The position numbers were made by a program, and so were the translations under genes. DNA of 36,266 nucleotides from Actinobacteria bacterium 13_1_20CM_4_69_9 (GTDB lineage Bacteria > Actinomycetota > Thermoleophilia > Gaiellales > Gaiellaceae): the NCBI GenBank assembly GCA_001920085.1, contig MNJC01000051.1, positions 1 to 36,266 of the forward strand, given 5' to 3'. This document shows, in pieces, positions 14,786-22,410 of this stretch (positions are counted from its first letter, which is position 1; the number at the start of each line of letters is the position of its first letter). Below the pieces are notes generated by a model that worked only from the letters and a program-made list of their open reading frames with translations, had not been told where the DNA came from and ran no database searches.

Positions 14786-15221
14786 CCGCAGCCAGCGGCA
14801 GCCCGTACCAGAGGAAGAGGAACGCCGCGCCGACGAGGGCTGTGAACACGGCCGCCCATGTGCGATGGAAGAGGAAGTCGGTGATCACGTAGACCACGCA
14901 CGTGATCGCGACGGCGAGAAACCCGAGCCCGGCAATGGTGAGCGCGTTGGAGACGACGAGCATGCGCTCCTTGTCGTGCTGCCGCCAGCGCAATCGGTGG
15001 TACGAGCTGGGCGCGATCAGTAGGACGGTCGACAGCGCGGTCGCGATGAACGCGGCGAAGAACACGTCGCGTCCGGTCTGGCTGAGCTTCGGAAAGCCGT
15101 TCGCGAACGGCACCGCGAGCAGAAAGGCGAAGAGGACCTGAACGCCGGGGAGCGCCACGCGGAGCTCGTTGAGGAGCTCGATCAGCTCGCGGTTGTGACG
15201 TTGCTCGGCGCTCTCGGGCAT
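14748..15221 (-). CDS. DUF6328 family membrane protein
   Basis: A 157-residue protein with a hydrophilic N-terminus (ESAEQRHNRELIELLNELRVALPGVQVLFAFLLAVPFANGF) and four membrane helices. The LNELRVALPGVQVLFAFLL and SYHRLRWR motifs are typical of this actinobacterial family, often mislabelled as an antiporter. Function unknown. It begins seven bases after the stop of the helix-turn-helix gene on the same strand with only a weak AGGT, so it probably depends on coupling. Confidence 0.8.
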   Translation of the reverse strand: MPESAEQRHNRELIELLNELRVALPGVQVLFAFLLAVPFANGFPKLSQTGRDVFFAAFIATALSTVLLIAPSSYHRLRWRQHDKERMLVVSNALTIAGLGFLAVAITCVVYVITDFLFHRTWAAVFTALVGAAFLFLWYGLPLAAAIRDSRRSRRAR

Positions 15222-15228
15222 GAGAGAC

Positions 15229-15912
15229 CTATTCCAACCAGGCGTCGCGCGTGAAACCGCCGATCTCCTGAATCGCGCCGTAGATCGCCTGGACGATCGA
15301 CGTCCTGGAGACGCTGATCCGACATGTTCCGTACGGGAGCTTGTTGCGACGCTTCTTCTGGCTGTACTTCGAATACACGTTCACGCTCGACTTGCGCAGG
15401 CACGACGCCGGAAGACCGGCGACGTCGAGCCAGAACTGTTCGATCTCACGCTGGCACTCGCGATGATCGGCAAAGAGGTTGCACGTCACGCTGATCACGT
15501 CGGGGCCGACGTCGAAGCGCTCGCGCAGGAACCTCACGAAGAAGCGCACCATCTCGGGATCCGAGTTTGTGAATTTGACGCTATTGCGATTCCGCGCGCC
15601 CTCGGCCCAGTAGAGCATGCATCCGGCGACGAAAGATGGATCGCCGAAGCGCGCGATCGTACGCCCGTGCTCCTGATACTCGATGCGCTCGTCGCGGCGC
15701 CTCGCAGCTTGCTTCCAGGTCCCGCTCATCTGGCGGTTGTAAGCCACGTTGCGGGCGGCTAGCGCAACATGCTGCTTCGGCGTGAGCTCGATGTCGCGCA
15801 CCCACAGGCTCACCGACGACTTCGACACGCCGACACGGAGCGCGATGTCTTTGATCGACGCGCCTTCCTCGCGGCGCAGTTGTCGTGCGAGGTCGCGTTC
15901 GCGTGTTTTCAC
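15229..15912 (-). CDS. Helix-turn-helix protein with possible LAGLIDADG-like C-terminal domain
   Basis: 227 residues. Residues about 1-45 form a resolvase/Hin-type helix-turn-helix (RQLRREEGASIKDIALRVGVSKSSVSLWVRDIEL). A basic linker is followed by a domain containing FVAGCMLYWAEGARNRNSVKFTNSDPEMVRFFVRFLRE, a pattern shared by proteins with a degenerate homing-endonuclease-like fold as in WhiA. A basic KKRRNKLPYGTCRISV segment lies near the end. Likely a DNA-binding protein; target unknown. The GTG at 15912 has no ribosome binding site, but TAGTTT ends six bases before it (leaderless). It forms an operon with the DUF6328 gene. The tRNA-Gly ends 29 bases upstream. Confidence 0.7.
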   Translation of the reverse strand: MKTRERDLARQLRREEGASIKDIALRVGVSKSSVSLWVRDIELTPKQHVALAARNVAYNRQMSGTWKQAARRRDERIEYQEHGRTIARFGDPSFVAGCMLYWAEGARNRNSVKFTNSDPEMVRFFVRFLRERFDVGPDVISVTCNLFADHRECQREIEQFWLDVAGLPASCLRKSSVNVYSKYSQKKRRNKLPYGTCRISVSRTSIVQAIYGAIQEIGGFTRDAWLE

Positions 15913-15941
15913 ATTGGAAAACTACAGATGCGATCGGACGA

Positions 15942-16012
15942 AGCGGGCGGGGAGGATCGAACTCCCGTATCGAGGGTGGAAACCTCGCGCTTTGCCACTA
16001 AGCTACGCCCGC
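15942..16012 (-). tRNA. tRNA-Gly (anticodon TCC)
   Basis: 71 nt. Acceptor GCGGGCG/CGCCCGC plus discriminator T; short D arm; anticodon stem CGAGG/CCTCG with loop TTTCCAC (anticodon TCC); T arm GGGAG-TTCGATC-CTCCC. No encoded CCA. Confidence 0.95.
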
Positions 16013-16034
16013 GCGACCGAGATAGCGTAGCGCC

Positions 16035-16769
16035 GTGGATCCGTATTCGTGGGCTCTGCACTGGGAGGTTCTCGCCGCAATCGCGGCACTCGCAGGCGCG
16101 TACTACTGGACGCAGCGGCGCTGGCCATCGGACACGACGCGGCATGCCGCGTTCGATCTCGCGATCATCCTCCTGCTGGCCGTCTACGTGACGCCGCTGC
16201 ACACGATCGCGCTGCACTATCTGCTCTCGATCCACTTCCTCCAGAACGTCGTCACGGCAGAGTGGGCGCCCGGCCTCGTCGTCTTCGCGGTGTCGCCGGC
16301 GCTCGGCCGGCCGATCGCGCGCTATATCCACCCGCTCGTGGCGCTGCCGCTCTGGCTCGCGACGTACTTCTTCTGGCACGTGCCGGTCATCTACGACGCT
16401 GCGCTGAACCGACCGCACTCGCTCCTTCACGTCGAGCACCTGACCTACTTCCTCGCCGGCCTGCTGATGTGGTGGCCCGTGATCCACGGGAGGTTCTCGG
16501 ACGGCGCGAAGGCGGCATATGTGTTCGCTGCGTTCGTTCTCGCCTCACCGCTCGGCCTGCTGCTCGCGCTCCTGCCGCGCCCGGTCTACGGCTTCTACGA
16601 GGACGCGCCGCAGCTCTGGGGCCTCTCGGACCTGACGGATCAGCAGATCGCGGGCGTGACGATGGCCGTCGAGCAGGCCGTCGTGTTCTTCGCCGTCTTC
16701 GCACACTACTTCGCGCGGTTCCTGCGCACGGAGCAGATCGCGGGCGTCTTCAGCGAAACCCCGAGATGA
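16035..16769 (+). CDS. ctaG: Cytochrome c oxidase assembly protein (CtaG, caa3 type)
   Basis: A 244-residue protein with seven hydrophobic helices. Family hallmarks: LHWEVLAAIAALAGAYY at the N-terminus, TPLHTIALHYLLSIHFLQNVV, WHVPVIYDAALN, HVEHLTYFLAGLLMWWPV, and histidines in several helices that in caa3_CtaG proteins are linked to copper handling for cytochrome oxidase assembly. The start GTG at 16035 is leaderless: TAGCGT (16023-16028) ends six bases before it. No oxidase subunits are in the window. It converges on the EamA transporter gene with a 20-base overlap. Confidence 0.85.
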   Translation: MDPYSWALHWEVLAAIAALAGAYYWTQRRWPSDTTRHAAFDLAIILLLAVYVTPLHTIALHYLLSIHFLQNVVTAEWAPGLVVFAVSPALGRPIARYIHPLVALPLWLATYFFWHVPVIYDAALNRPHSLLHVEHLTYFLAGLLMWWPVIHGRFSDGAKAAYVFAAFVLASPLGLLLALLPRPVYGFYEDAPQLWGLSDLTDQQIAGVTMAVEQAVVFFAVFAHYFARFLRTEQIAGVFSETPR

Positions 16770-17610
16770 GCGCGCCGCCGCCGACCACGAGCGCCGCGGC
16801 AACCAGCAGGCGGGCCCCGATCCGCTCCGACCGGCGCAGCAGGAGCACCGAGATCAGCACCGCCCAGAGCGACTCCGTGGCGACGAGCGGCGCCACAATC
16901 GTGACGCGTCCGCGGTCGAACGCCGAGTAGAGACACGCGTAGCTGATGCCGTAGACGAGGCCGGAGAGCAGGAACGGCCGGAACGCCTGCCGCACCCGCG
17001 CGACACCGTTCGGCCGCAGCAGCACGACGATCGCGATCACGAGCGTCGCCGAGGCCAGCGACGCGCTTGCTGCGACGAACCCGGGCACGTCGCTCCCCCG
17101 CGCGGCCCAGCGCACGAGGTTGTCGCGAATCGCGAACAGAAGCGCTGCGCCGAGGCCGAGCGCAATCCCGAACGACAGTACGGCCCCCGTCCCTCCGCGC
17201 TCGCGCACAAGAAGGATTCCGCCCGCGACGACGAGCAGCGTGCCGATGACCAGCGCGACGTGCAGCGGCTCCCCGAGGATCGTCACGGCGATCGCCGCCG
17301 AGAGCACGGGAGAGACGCCGACCATCACTGCCGTCCGCGACGGGCCGATCACGCCGACCGCGCGCGTGAAGAGGATCTGGCTGATGCCGGGGGCGAAGAG
17401 CCCGGTGACGAAGAAGGGCCACGTGTCCGCCCAGTCGAGCCCTGAGAAGTCGTCCGAGGCGACCGCGAGCGCGATGCAGAACACGCCTGCGAGGAACGTG
17501 GTCACGAGCGACGCGACCTCTGCGTCGAGCGGCGGATGGAGGGCGAGCCGGATGGTGACGGCGAGCGCACCGAACGACAGCGCTGCGCCCGCAGCAAGCA
17601 GGACGACCAA
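16750..17610 (-). CDS. EamA/DMT-family transporter starting immediately after tRNA-Pro
   Basis: 286 residues with ten hydrophobic helices in two EamA repeats (DMT superfamily). The first is typical of VSLVTTFLAGVFCIALAV and PGISQILFTRAVGVIGPSRTAVMVGVSPVLSAAIAVTILGE; the second of SYACLYSAFDRGRVTIVAPLVATESLWAVLISVLLL. Probably a metabolite exporter; the solute is unknown. The only start not overlapping the tRNA is TTG 17610-17608 (VVLLAAGAALSFGAL follows). It lies one base after the discriminator of tRNA-Pro (17612). RNase Z cleavage of a joint transcript would leave a leaderless mRNA with one 5' base. There is no ribosome binding site. Confidence 0.82.
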   Translation of the reverse strand: MVVLLAAGAALSFGALAVTIRLALHPPLDAEVASLVTTFLAGVFCIALAVASDDFSGLDWADTWPFFVTGLFAPGISQILFTRAVGVIGPSRTAVMVGVSPVLSAAIAVTILGEPLHVALVIGTLLVVAGGILLVRERGGTGAVLSFGIALGLGAALLFAIRDNLVRWAARGSDVPGFVAASASLASATLVIAIVVLLRPNGVARVRQAFRPFLLSGLVYGISYACLYSAFDRGRVTIVAPLVATESLWAVLISVLLLRRSERIGARLLVAAALVVGGGALISGFR

Positions 17611-17611
17611 G

Positions 17612-17686
17612 TCGGGACGGCGAGATTCGAACTCGCGACCTTCGGCTCCCAAAGCCGACGCGCTAACCAGGCTGCGCCACGTCCCG
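17612..17686 (-). tRNA. tRNA-Pro (anticodon TGG)
   Basis: 75 nt. Acceptor CGGGACG/CGTCCCG plus A; D arm GCGC-AGCCTGGTTA-GCGC; anticodon stem TCGGC/GCCGA with loop TTTGGGA (anticodon TGG); T arm GCGAG-TTCGAAT-CTCGC. No encoded CCA. The EamA start codon follows after a single base. Confidence 0.95.
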
Positions 17687-17714
17687 CTGAACGGAGGTTA
17701 GCGTCACGCGCGGC

Positions 17715-17981
17715 ATGCCCCTGCACCCGGCGGTCGGCTACCCGATGGTCGCGCTCGCGGCGACGCTGTTCGCGATCAACGGGACGGTCTCGAAGGTCAT
17801 CCTCGGCTCGGGAATCGACTCGGCGCAGCTGACGGAGGTCCGCTGCGCCGGCGCGCTGGTCGGGCTGATGCTGATCGCGTTCGCGACGTGTCGTGCGTCG
17901 CTGTGGGCCCGGTTCGTCCCCGTGCAATTGTCCGGCGCAGCGGTTAGTCTCGCGGGCTCCCTCGCACTGTCCTCCCGCTAG
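17715..17981 (+). pseudogene. Truncated EamA transporter fragment
   Basis: The first 70 or so residues (HPAVGYPMVALAATLFAINGTVSKVIL and LTEVRCAGALVGLMLIAFAT) are the start of an EamA-type transporter. The frame then runs into unrelated sequence (QLSGAAVSLAGSLALSSR) and stops. A full member has about 290 residues and ten helices; only two to three helices remain. It still has a promoter-like TAGCGT (17699-17704) ten bases before its ATG. It is divergent from the intact EamA gene, and the tRNA-Pro lies between them. I read it as a deletion remnant. Confidence 0.65.
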
Positions 17982-18018
17982 CCCCCCGCTAGCTCGTAAC
18001 GAAAGGAGCGAACTCGAT

Positions 18019-18036
18019 CTCCCCCGGACGGGGGAG
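18019..18036 (+). promoter_or_regulatory. Hairpin masking the ribosome binding site of the CAP gene
   Basis: CTCCCCC (18019-18025), loop GGAC, GGGGGAG (18030-18036) form a perfect 7-bp hairpin. Its 3' strand is the Shine-Dalgarno (GGGGGAGG, seven bases before ATG 18044). Translation would be off while the stem is closed, which suggests control by an RNA switch or by coupling. The leader upstream is too short for a known riboswitch. Confidence 0.55.
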
Positions 18037-18043
18037 GCGACTC

Positions 18044-18541
18044 ATGCTTTACGACTTCAAACTGGCACGAATGTACGCGAAAAGGCCGCTTTTCGTCGTT
18101 TTTCTGGCAGTTTTCGGCATCCTCGTCCCCGCCACCGCCGCCCAGGCCAGGGGGCTCACGAGGTCCGAGGCATCACTCCTCATCACGATGAACGGCGTCC
18201 GGCAGAGCAACGGCCTCCCGGCCCTTCGGATCGACTTCCACCTCGTCCGGGCCGCCCGAGCGCACTCGGCTGACATGATGCGCCGCCAGTACTTCGCCCA
18301 CGGCTCCGTCGCGGGCCGCGCGGTCGCCGCAGGGGCCCGCGGGCCCGTCTTCGGCGAGGACCTGGCGTGGGCGACGGGCATCACAGCCCAGTGGGTCGTC
18401 GATCGCTGGCTCGCGAGCCCGGCTCACCGCGCGGTCCTGCTGCGTCCGGGGTTCCGGCGCGTCGGCATCGGCTACGCATTCGGCACGTTCATCGGCCACG
18501 GCGGCGCGGGCGTCGTGACGGCCGACTTCGCGGGACGCTAG
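18044..18541 (+). CDS. Secreted CAP-domain-like protein
   Basis: 165 residues. After a cationic N-terminus (YDFKLARMYAKRP) comes a hydrophobic signal segment (LFVVFLAVFGILVPATAAQA). A reduced CAP domain follows: LLITMNGVRQSNGLPALRIDFHLVRAARAHSADMMRRQYFAHGS, FGEDLAWATG, VVDRWLASPAHRAVLLRPGFRRVGIG. The GENL motif is replaced by GEDLAW, and SPAHR is kept. Exported, role unknown. The ATG at 18044 has a strong but structurally masked ribosome binding site; ATG 18071 is an alternative. Confidence 0.8.
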   Translation: MLYDFKLARMYAKRPLFVVFLAVFGILVPATAAQARGLTRSEASLLITMNGVRQSNGLPALRIDFHLVRAARAHSADMMRRQYFAHGSVAGRAVAAGARGPVFGEDLAWATGITAQWVVDRWLASPAHRAVLLRPGFRRVGIGYAFGTFIGHGGAGVVTADFAGR

Positions 18542-18545
18542 GCCG

Positions 18546-18983
18546 CTACTCGGACTCCATCAGCGTCCGGAGCTCGGAGAGCTTCTCCGCGCGCAAATCG
18601 TCGCGCTCGCCTTGGTCGATCCGGTCGAGCAGACGTTGCACGAGCGGTGCGAGCTCGAGCGGGTTGAACGGCTTCGTGATGTAGTCGACGCCGCCGATGT
18701 CGAGCCCGCGCGCACGGTCACGGAACTCGGCGCGCGCAGTCAGGAAGATGATCGGGATGCCGCTCGTGTTGGCATCCTCGAGCAACTGCTGCGCGACATT
18801 CCACCCGTCGAGGCCGGGCATCATCACGTCGAGCAGGATCACGTCGGGACTTTCGTTCCGCGCCTTCTCGACGCCGGATGGTCCGTCGGCCGCCTCGATC
18901 ACGTCCATCCTCTCCGCCTCGAGGTTGACGCGGCAGAGGAGACGGATCGGCGCTTCGTCGTCGATTACGAGAACTTTGGTCAT
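18546..18983 (-). CDS. Response regulator, single receiver domain
   Basis: 145 residues: acidic pair in VIDDEAP, phospho-acceptor Asp52 in VILLDVMMPGLDG, T in IIFLTAR and K in YITKPFNP. A short helical C-terminal extension (DDLRAEKLSELRTLMESE) is not an output domain. It starts 39 bases after the stop of the large histidine kinase gene, so it is very likely the partner of that kinase. A TATAGG in the gap could give it some independent expression. Confidence 0.88.
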   Translation of the reverse strand: MTKVLVIDDEAPIRLLCRVNLEAERMDVIEAADGPSGVEKARNESPDVILLDVMMPGLDGWNVAQQLLEDANTSGIPIIFLTARAEFRDRARGLDIGGVDYITKPFNPLELAPLVQRLLDRIDQGERDDLRAEKLSELRTLMESE

Positions 18984-19022
18984 CCCGGCCTAGGCCGCCC
19001 CTATACCCGCTCCGGCGGCCAC

Positions 19023-22000
19023 CTAGTCGCGCGCAACGGGAAGCTCGAACGCGAAACTCGAGCCCTCGCCCTCCGTCGAGTCGACCCAGATGCGTCCGCC
19101 CATCGCGTTGACGAGCTCCTTCGCGATGAAAAGGCCGAGCCCTGTGCCGGCCGCGCCGTCACGCGCTGCGGACTCCGCTCGGTAGAACTTGCGGAAGATC
19201 CACTCGCGCTCGGCCGCGGGAATTCCCGTTCCCTCGTCGACGACGCGCACCTCGACGCGATCCGCGTTGCGGCGCGCCCCGACAGTCACCTTTCCACCCT
19301 CCGGCGAGTAGCGCAGCGCGTTCTCGACGAGGATGTTGAACACCTGCCGAACCTTCTCCGGATCCGCCTCGGCCGCCAGCGGCTCGTCGGGCAGGTCGAT
19401 CTCGAAGCGGTGCTCGTTCGCCCCTTCGACGGTCTCGACCACTTCGGACACGACGGAGCCGACGTCGATGCGCCCGAGCTCGACCTGCAGGTCGCCCGTG
19501 TCCAGCCGCGCGACGTTCAGCAGCTGATCGACGATGCCCGTCAGCCGCTCGGACTCCGAGGCGATGTAGCCGAGGAACGTGCGGCGCTCCTCCTCGCCGA
19601 ACGGGACGTCCTGTCGCAGCAGCGTTTCCGCGAAGCCGTAGATCGACGTCAGCGGCGTGCGCAACTCGTGCGAGACCGCCGCGACGAAGTCCGACTTCAC
19701 CTGCTCGACCATGCGGTCCCCCGAGATGTCGCGGAACGCGAAGATGCGTCCGGCGACTGCTCCCAGCGGGTCGCGCATGACCGCCTCGCTCAGCGAGAGC
19801 CACACCTCTTCGCCGCCGCGAAGGATCGAGACGAGGCGCTGTCCGCCCGGCGCCGCGTCGCCTGACTCGAGGTCGCGCTGCAGGACCTGCGTGGTCGTGT
19901 GCCCGATCGCTTCCGCCTGCGGGACGCCGGTGATCTGCTCCGCCGCTGCATTCCACAGCACCACGCTGCCGTCGCGGTCGACGGCGACGATGCCGTCGGC
20001 GATGTTGGCGAGGATCGCCACGCTGCGCTCCTTCTCGAGCGAGACACGCGAGTAGAGCTCGGCGTTGGCCAGCGCAGCCGAGGTATTGCCCGCCAGCGCT
20101 TGAAGCGCCTCGATCTCCTCCGTGCGCCATGAGCGCGGGCGACGCGCATAGACCGCGAGAACGCCCGCGGGCGCTCCCTCCGGGCCGAAGAGCGGCACGC
20201 CGAGATAGGCGCTGTAACCCGCTTCGACGAGGATGTCCGCACCCGCGAGGTGCCCGTCGGCCGCCGCGTTCTCGACGGCGACAGGTGCACGGGACTGGAA
20301 CACGTCGCCGGAGAGAAGCGCCGTCGAGCTCACACGAGCCCCGACAGCCTCGTCCGTTCCCTCGCCGACCGCGGCGCCGACGACGAGCTCGTCATCTTCG
20401 AGCGTCAGCACGGCGCACGCGTCGGCGCCGACCAGCGCCGGCGCCTGCTGTACGACCTCGTCGAGGACTGCAGCCGGGTCGAGCTCCGTCGCGAGCACGG
20501 AGCCGGTGCGGGCGAGCTGCTGCGAAAGCGCCCGGGCGGTGCGCTCGGCCTCGAACAGCTCGCTCCGCTCGAGCGCGCCGCGCGCCGCCTCCCCGAGGTG
20601 CCGCGCGACGTCGAGATCCTCGTCCGTGAGCGTGCGCTCATCCGAGAAGAACACGAGCGCGAGGCCGTTACGGCCGGCGCGTGGGCTGGCAACCGGAACG
20701 GCCAGCAGCGCACGGAGACCGGCCTCGTACACGTGCGTGCGCCAGCGCGCGTCGAAGCGGTCATCACCGGCCAGCTTCGGAGAAGCCAGGGTGCGCCCCT
20801 CGGCGGGAACTCCGTCGGCGATCAGCGGGACGAGCTGCTCGGGCAGGCGCACGGATGCAGCCAGCTCGAGCTCGGTGCCACGCGGCATGAGCACGGCTGC
20901 CGCGTCGCCGCCGAATGCGTCACACGCGGCCTGCGCGAGCGCGTCGAGCGTCGCCGACAGCGAAAGGGGCTGGCCCAGCATCGCTGCGATCCGGAAGAAG
21001 GCGGATTGCTGCGCAATCCGTCTCTCGTTGTCGCGAAGCAGCCGCGCCACGTGGATCCCGAGCCCGATCTCGCGAGCGACGGCCTCGGTCAGGGACACGT
21101 CCCCGGGCGTCCAGGGGCCCGGCTCGAAGCGGTGCAGCGCGACGACTCCGATCAGCTCCTCGAAGACGACGATCGGGACGGCGAGGAGGGCGCGCGACCC
21201 GAGCTCCAGCAACGCGTCGGTCCCGCCGACGCCCGCGAGCTCGGGCGCGTGCTGGACGTCCTCGATCGCGACCGTTTCGCGCCGGCGCACGGCGAGGTTC
21301 GAGGCCGCCAGCCGCCTCCCCGTCTCGATCGGCGAAAGCCCGGGTGCGTGCCATTGCGCAGCGATCGGGATCGAGTCCTCGGTGTCGCCGAGCCGGATGA
21401 AGCAGCGGTCGACCTTGAGCGCCGCGCCGGTCTCCTCGACGGCGACGCGCAGCAACTCGTCCACGTCGAGCTCCGAGCGCACGCGGGAGGAGATGCGCGC
21501 GACGAAGCGCTCCCGCTCCAGGGCGTCCTTGAGCGCGGCCGTCGAGCGCGTGCGGTCGAGGGCGAGCGCGGCCTCGCCGGCGACCGTGCGCAGCAGCGTC
21601 AGCTCCTCGCTCGAGAATGCCCGCAGCTCGGAAGTCGTCCCGACTACGAGCACGCCGATCACGCGCTCGTTCGCGAGGAGCGGCACGAAGGCGGCGCTCC
21701 TCGCACCCGTCGCCTGCGCAAGCCGCGGGCTGACGATCTTGGACGACCGGACGTCGTAGACGGCGAACGGCGCCGCCTCGAAGACGGCCGTCGAGACGCC
21801 GGACGACTCGTTGTCGAGGTCGACGGTGATCTCCCCGAACCAGGCGAGCTCGCGTCCGTCGTCCCGGCCGAGGAGACCCGAGGCGAGCCGGCGCTCGTCG
21901 TCCACGAGGTAGAGCAGCGACAGCTCGACGTCGACGAGCGGCTCGACCCGCTCGAGCAGCTCTCGGGCGATCGTCGCCATGTCGTCGGAGCCGCCGAACG

Positions 22001-22139
22001 CAGTCGCGATCGCCGAGAGGGACTCGAGCTGCGGCTCGCTGACCGCCGAGGCAGTCCGGCGCCGCAGCGCCCACAGGCCGAGACAGGCCAGTCCGACCCC
22101 GATGACGATCGCCGCAATATCGAGCCCGATCCGAAGCAC
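19023..22139 (-). CDS. Large multi-GAF hybrid-sensing histidine kinase (about 1038 aa)
   Basis: Domain order: one N-terminal membrane helix (IAAIVIGVGLACLGLWAL, residues about 8-25); four consecutive GAF domains (starting near residues 40, 215, 390 and 565, separated by short helical linkers such as ALKDALERERFVARISSRVR); a PAS domain (AILANIADGIVAVDRDGSVVLWNAAAEQITG); HisKA with the phospho-acceptor in AVSHELRTPLTSIYG; HATPase_c with N box NILVENALRYSPEGG and G boxes DEGTGIP and GTGLGLFIAKEL. It senses cytoplasmic signals through the GAF array and phosphorylates a receiver, probably the one encoded downstream. The frame is open upstream, but GTG 22139 fits: GGGAG nine bases before it, and a strong promoter 40-70 bases upstream. 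Confidence 0.9.
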   Translation of the reverse strand: MLRIGLDIAAIVIGVGLACLGLWALRRRTASAVSEPQLESLSAIATAFGGSDDMATIARELLERVEPLVDVELSLLYLVDDERRLASGLLGRDDGRELAWFGEITVDLDNESSGVSTAVFEAAPFAVYDVRSSKIVSPRLAQATGARSAAFVPLLANERVIGVLVVGTTSELRAFSSEELTLLRTVAGEAALALDRTRSTAALKDALERERFVARISSRVRSELDVDELLRVAVEETGAALKVDRCFIRLGDTEDSIPIAAQWHAPGLSPIETGRRLAASNLAVRRRETVAIEDVQHAPELAGVGGTDALLELGSRALLAVPIVVFEELIGVVALHRFEPGPWTPGDVSLTEAVAREIGLGIHVARLLRDNERRIAQQSAFFRIAAMLGQPLSLSATLDALAQAACDAFGGDAAAVLMPRGTELELAASVRLPEQLVPLIADGVPAEGRTLASPKLAGDDRFDARWRTHVYEAGLRALLAVPVASPRAGRNGLALVFFSDERTLTDEDLDVARHLGEAARGALERSELFEAERTARALSQQLARTGSVLATELDPAAVLDEVVQQAPALVGADACAVLTLEDDELVVGAAVGEGTDEAVGARVSSTALLSGDVFQSRAPVAVENAAADGHLAGADILVEAGYSAYLGVPLFGPEGAPAGVLAVYARRPRSWRTEEIEALQALAGNTSAALANAELYSRVSLEKERSVAILANIADGIVAVDRDGSVVLWNAAAEQITGVPQAEAIGHTTTQVLQRDLESGDAAPGGQRLVSILRGGEEVWLSLSEAVMRDPLGAVAGRIFAFRDISGDRMVEQVKSDFVAAVSHELRTPLTSIYGFAETLLRQDVPFGEEERRTFLGYIASESERLTGIVDQLLNVARLDTGDLQVELGRIDVGSVVSEVVETVEGANEHRFEIDLPDEPLAAEADPEKVRQVFNILVENALRYSPEGGKVTVGARRNADRVEVRVVDEGTGIPAAEREWIFRKFYRAESAARDGAAGTGLGLFIAKELVNAMGGRIWVDSTEGEGSSFAFELPVARD

Positions 22140-22179
22140 GCGTGGTTGCTCCCGGGTTAGGTGTGACTGGGCGTAACGA

Positions 22180-22208
22180 ATTGTAGGGAGCGCCGGTGCC
22201 GGTTCCAA
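22180..22208 (-). promoter_or_regulatory. Promoter of the multi-GAF kinase operon
   Basis: Reading the minus strand: TTGGAA (22208-22203), 17-base spacer, TACAAT (22185-22180; 5 of 6 to consensus). The start would be near 22173, giving a leader of about 34 bases. It is the best sigma-70-type promoter in the window. Confidence 0.7.
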
Positions 22209-22227
22209 AGATGGGCCGTTCGGCCTA

Positions 22228-22256
22228 TTGGAAAGGGAACCCCGACTCGCTAGCCT
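22228..22256 (+). promoter_or_regulatory. Promoter upstream of the ispH leader
   Basis: TTGGAA (22228-22233), 17-base spacer, TAGCCT (22251-22256). Divergent from the kinase promoter, with the two -35 boxes 19 bases apart. The -35 overlaps the 18-base box shared with the structured-RNA promoter (22213-22230). Confidence 0.55.
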
Positions 22257-22262
22257 CAACCC

Positions 22263-22376
22263 ACTGGGCGATGCGAACCGCGGTGCGTTCCTGGCCTTGC
22301 ATTCCGCGGTGAGCACTAGGACGAGGCTCGTCACCACCGACCCCCCCGAGTGGCGAGCCTCTTCCTGTTTCTAACG
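22263..22376 (+). ncRNA. Possible short terminated leader or small RNA before ispH
   Basis: From the predicted start near 22263 to the hairpin below there are about 100 bases with no ORF and with CCGCGG palindromes (around 22279 and 22305). The segment ends in a 12-bp hairpin and a pyrimidine-rich run (TTCCTGTTTCT). It could be an attenuator for ispH or an independent small RNA of about 115 nt. No known family recognised. Confidence 0.4.
22323..22361 (+). terminator. Terminator-like hairpin in the ispH leader
   Basis: GAGGCTCGTCAC (22323-22334) pairs with GTGGCGAGCCTC (22350-22361): 12 bp with one wobble and a 15-base C-rich loop. It is followed by TTCCTGTTTCT. The T run is interrupted, so termination may be partial. 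Confidence 0.5.
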
Positions 22377-22410
22377 GTTGACCGCGCGGCCGATCAGGGC
22401 CGTTGCTACC

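Noticed and set aside
18001..18043. c-di-AMP (ydaO) riboswitch before the CAP gene
   Set aside because: Such switches occur upstream of cell-wall genes in Actinobacteria, but the leader is only about 60 bases and lacks the conserved core; only the ribosome-site hairpin remains.
20250..22160. 636-codon plus-strand ORF opposite the large histidine kinase
   Set aside because: Antisense of a GC-rich gene; no recognisable protein features, while the opposite strand has a complete kinase.
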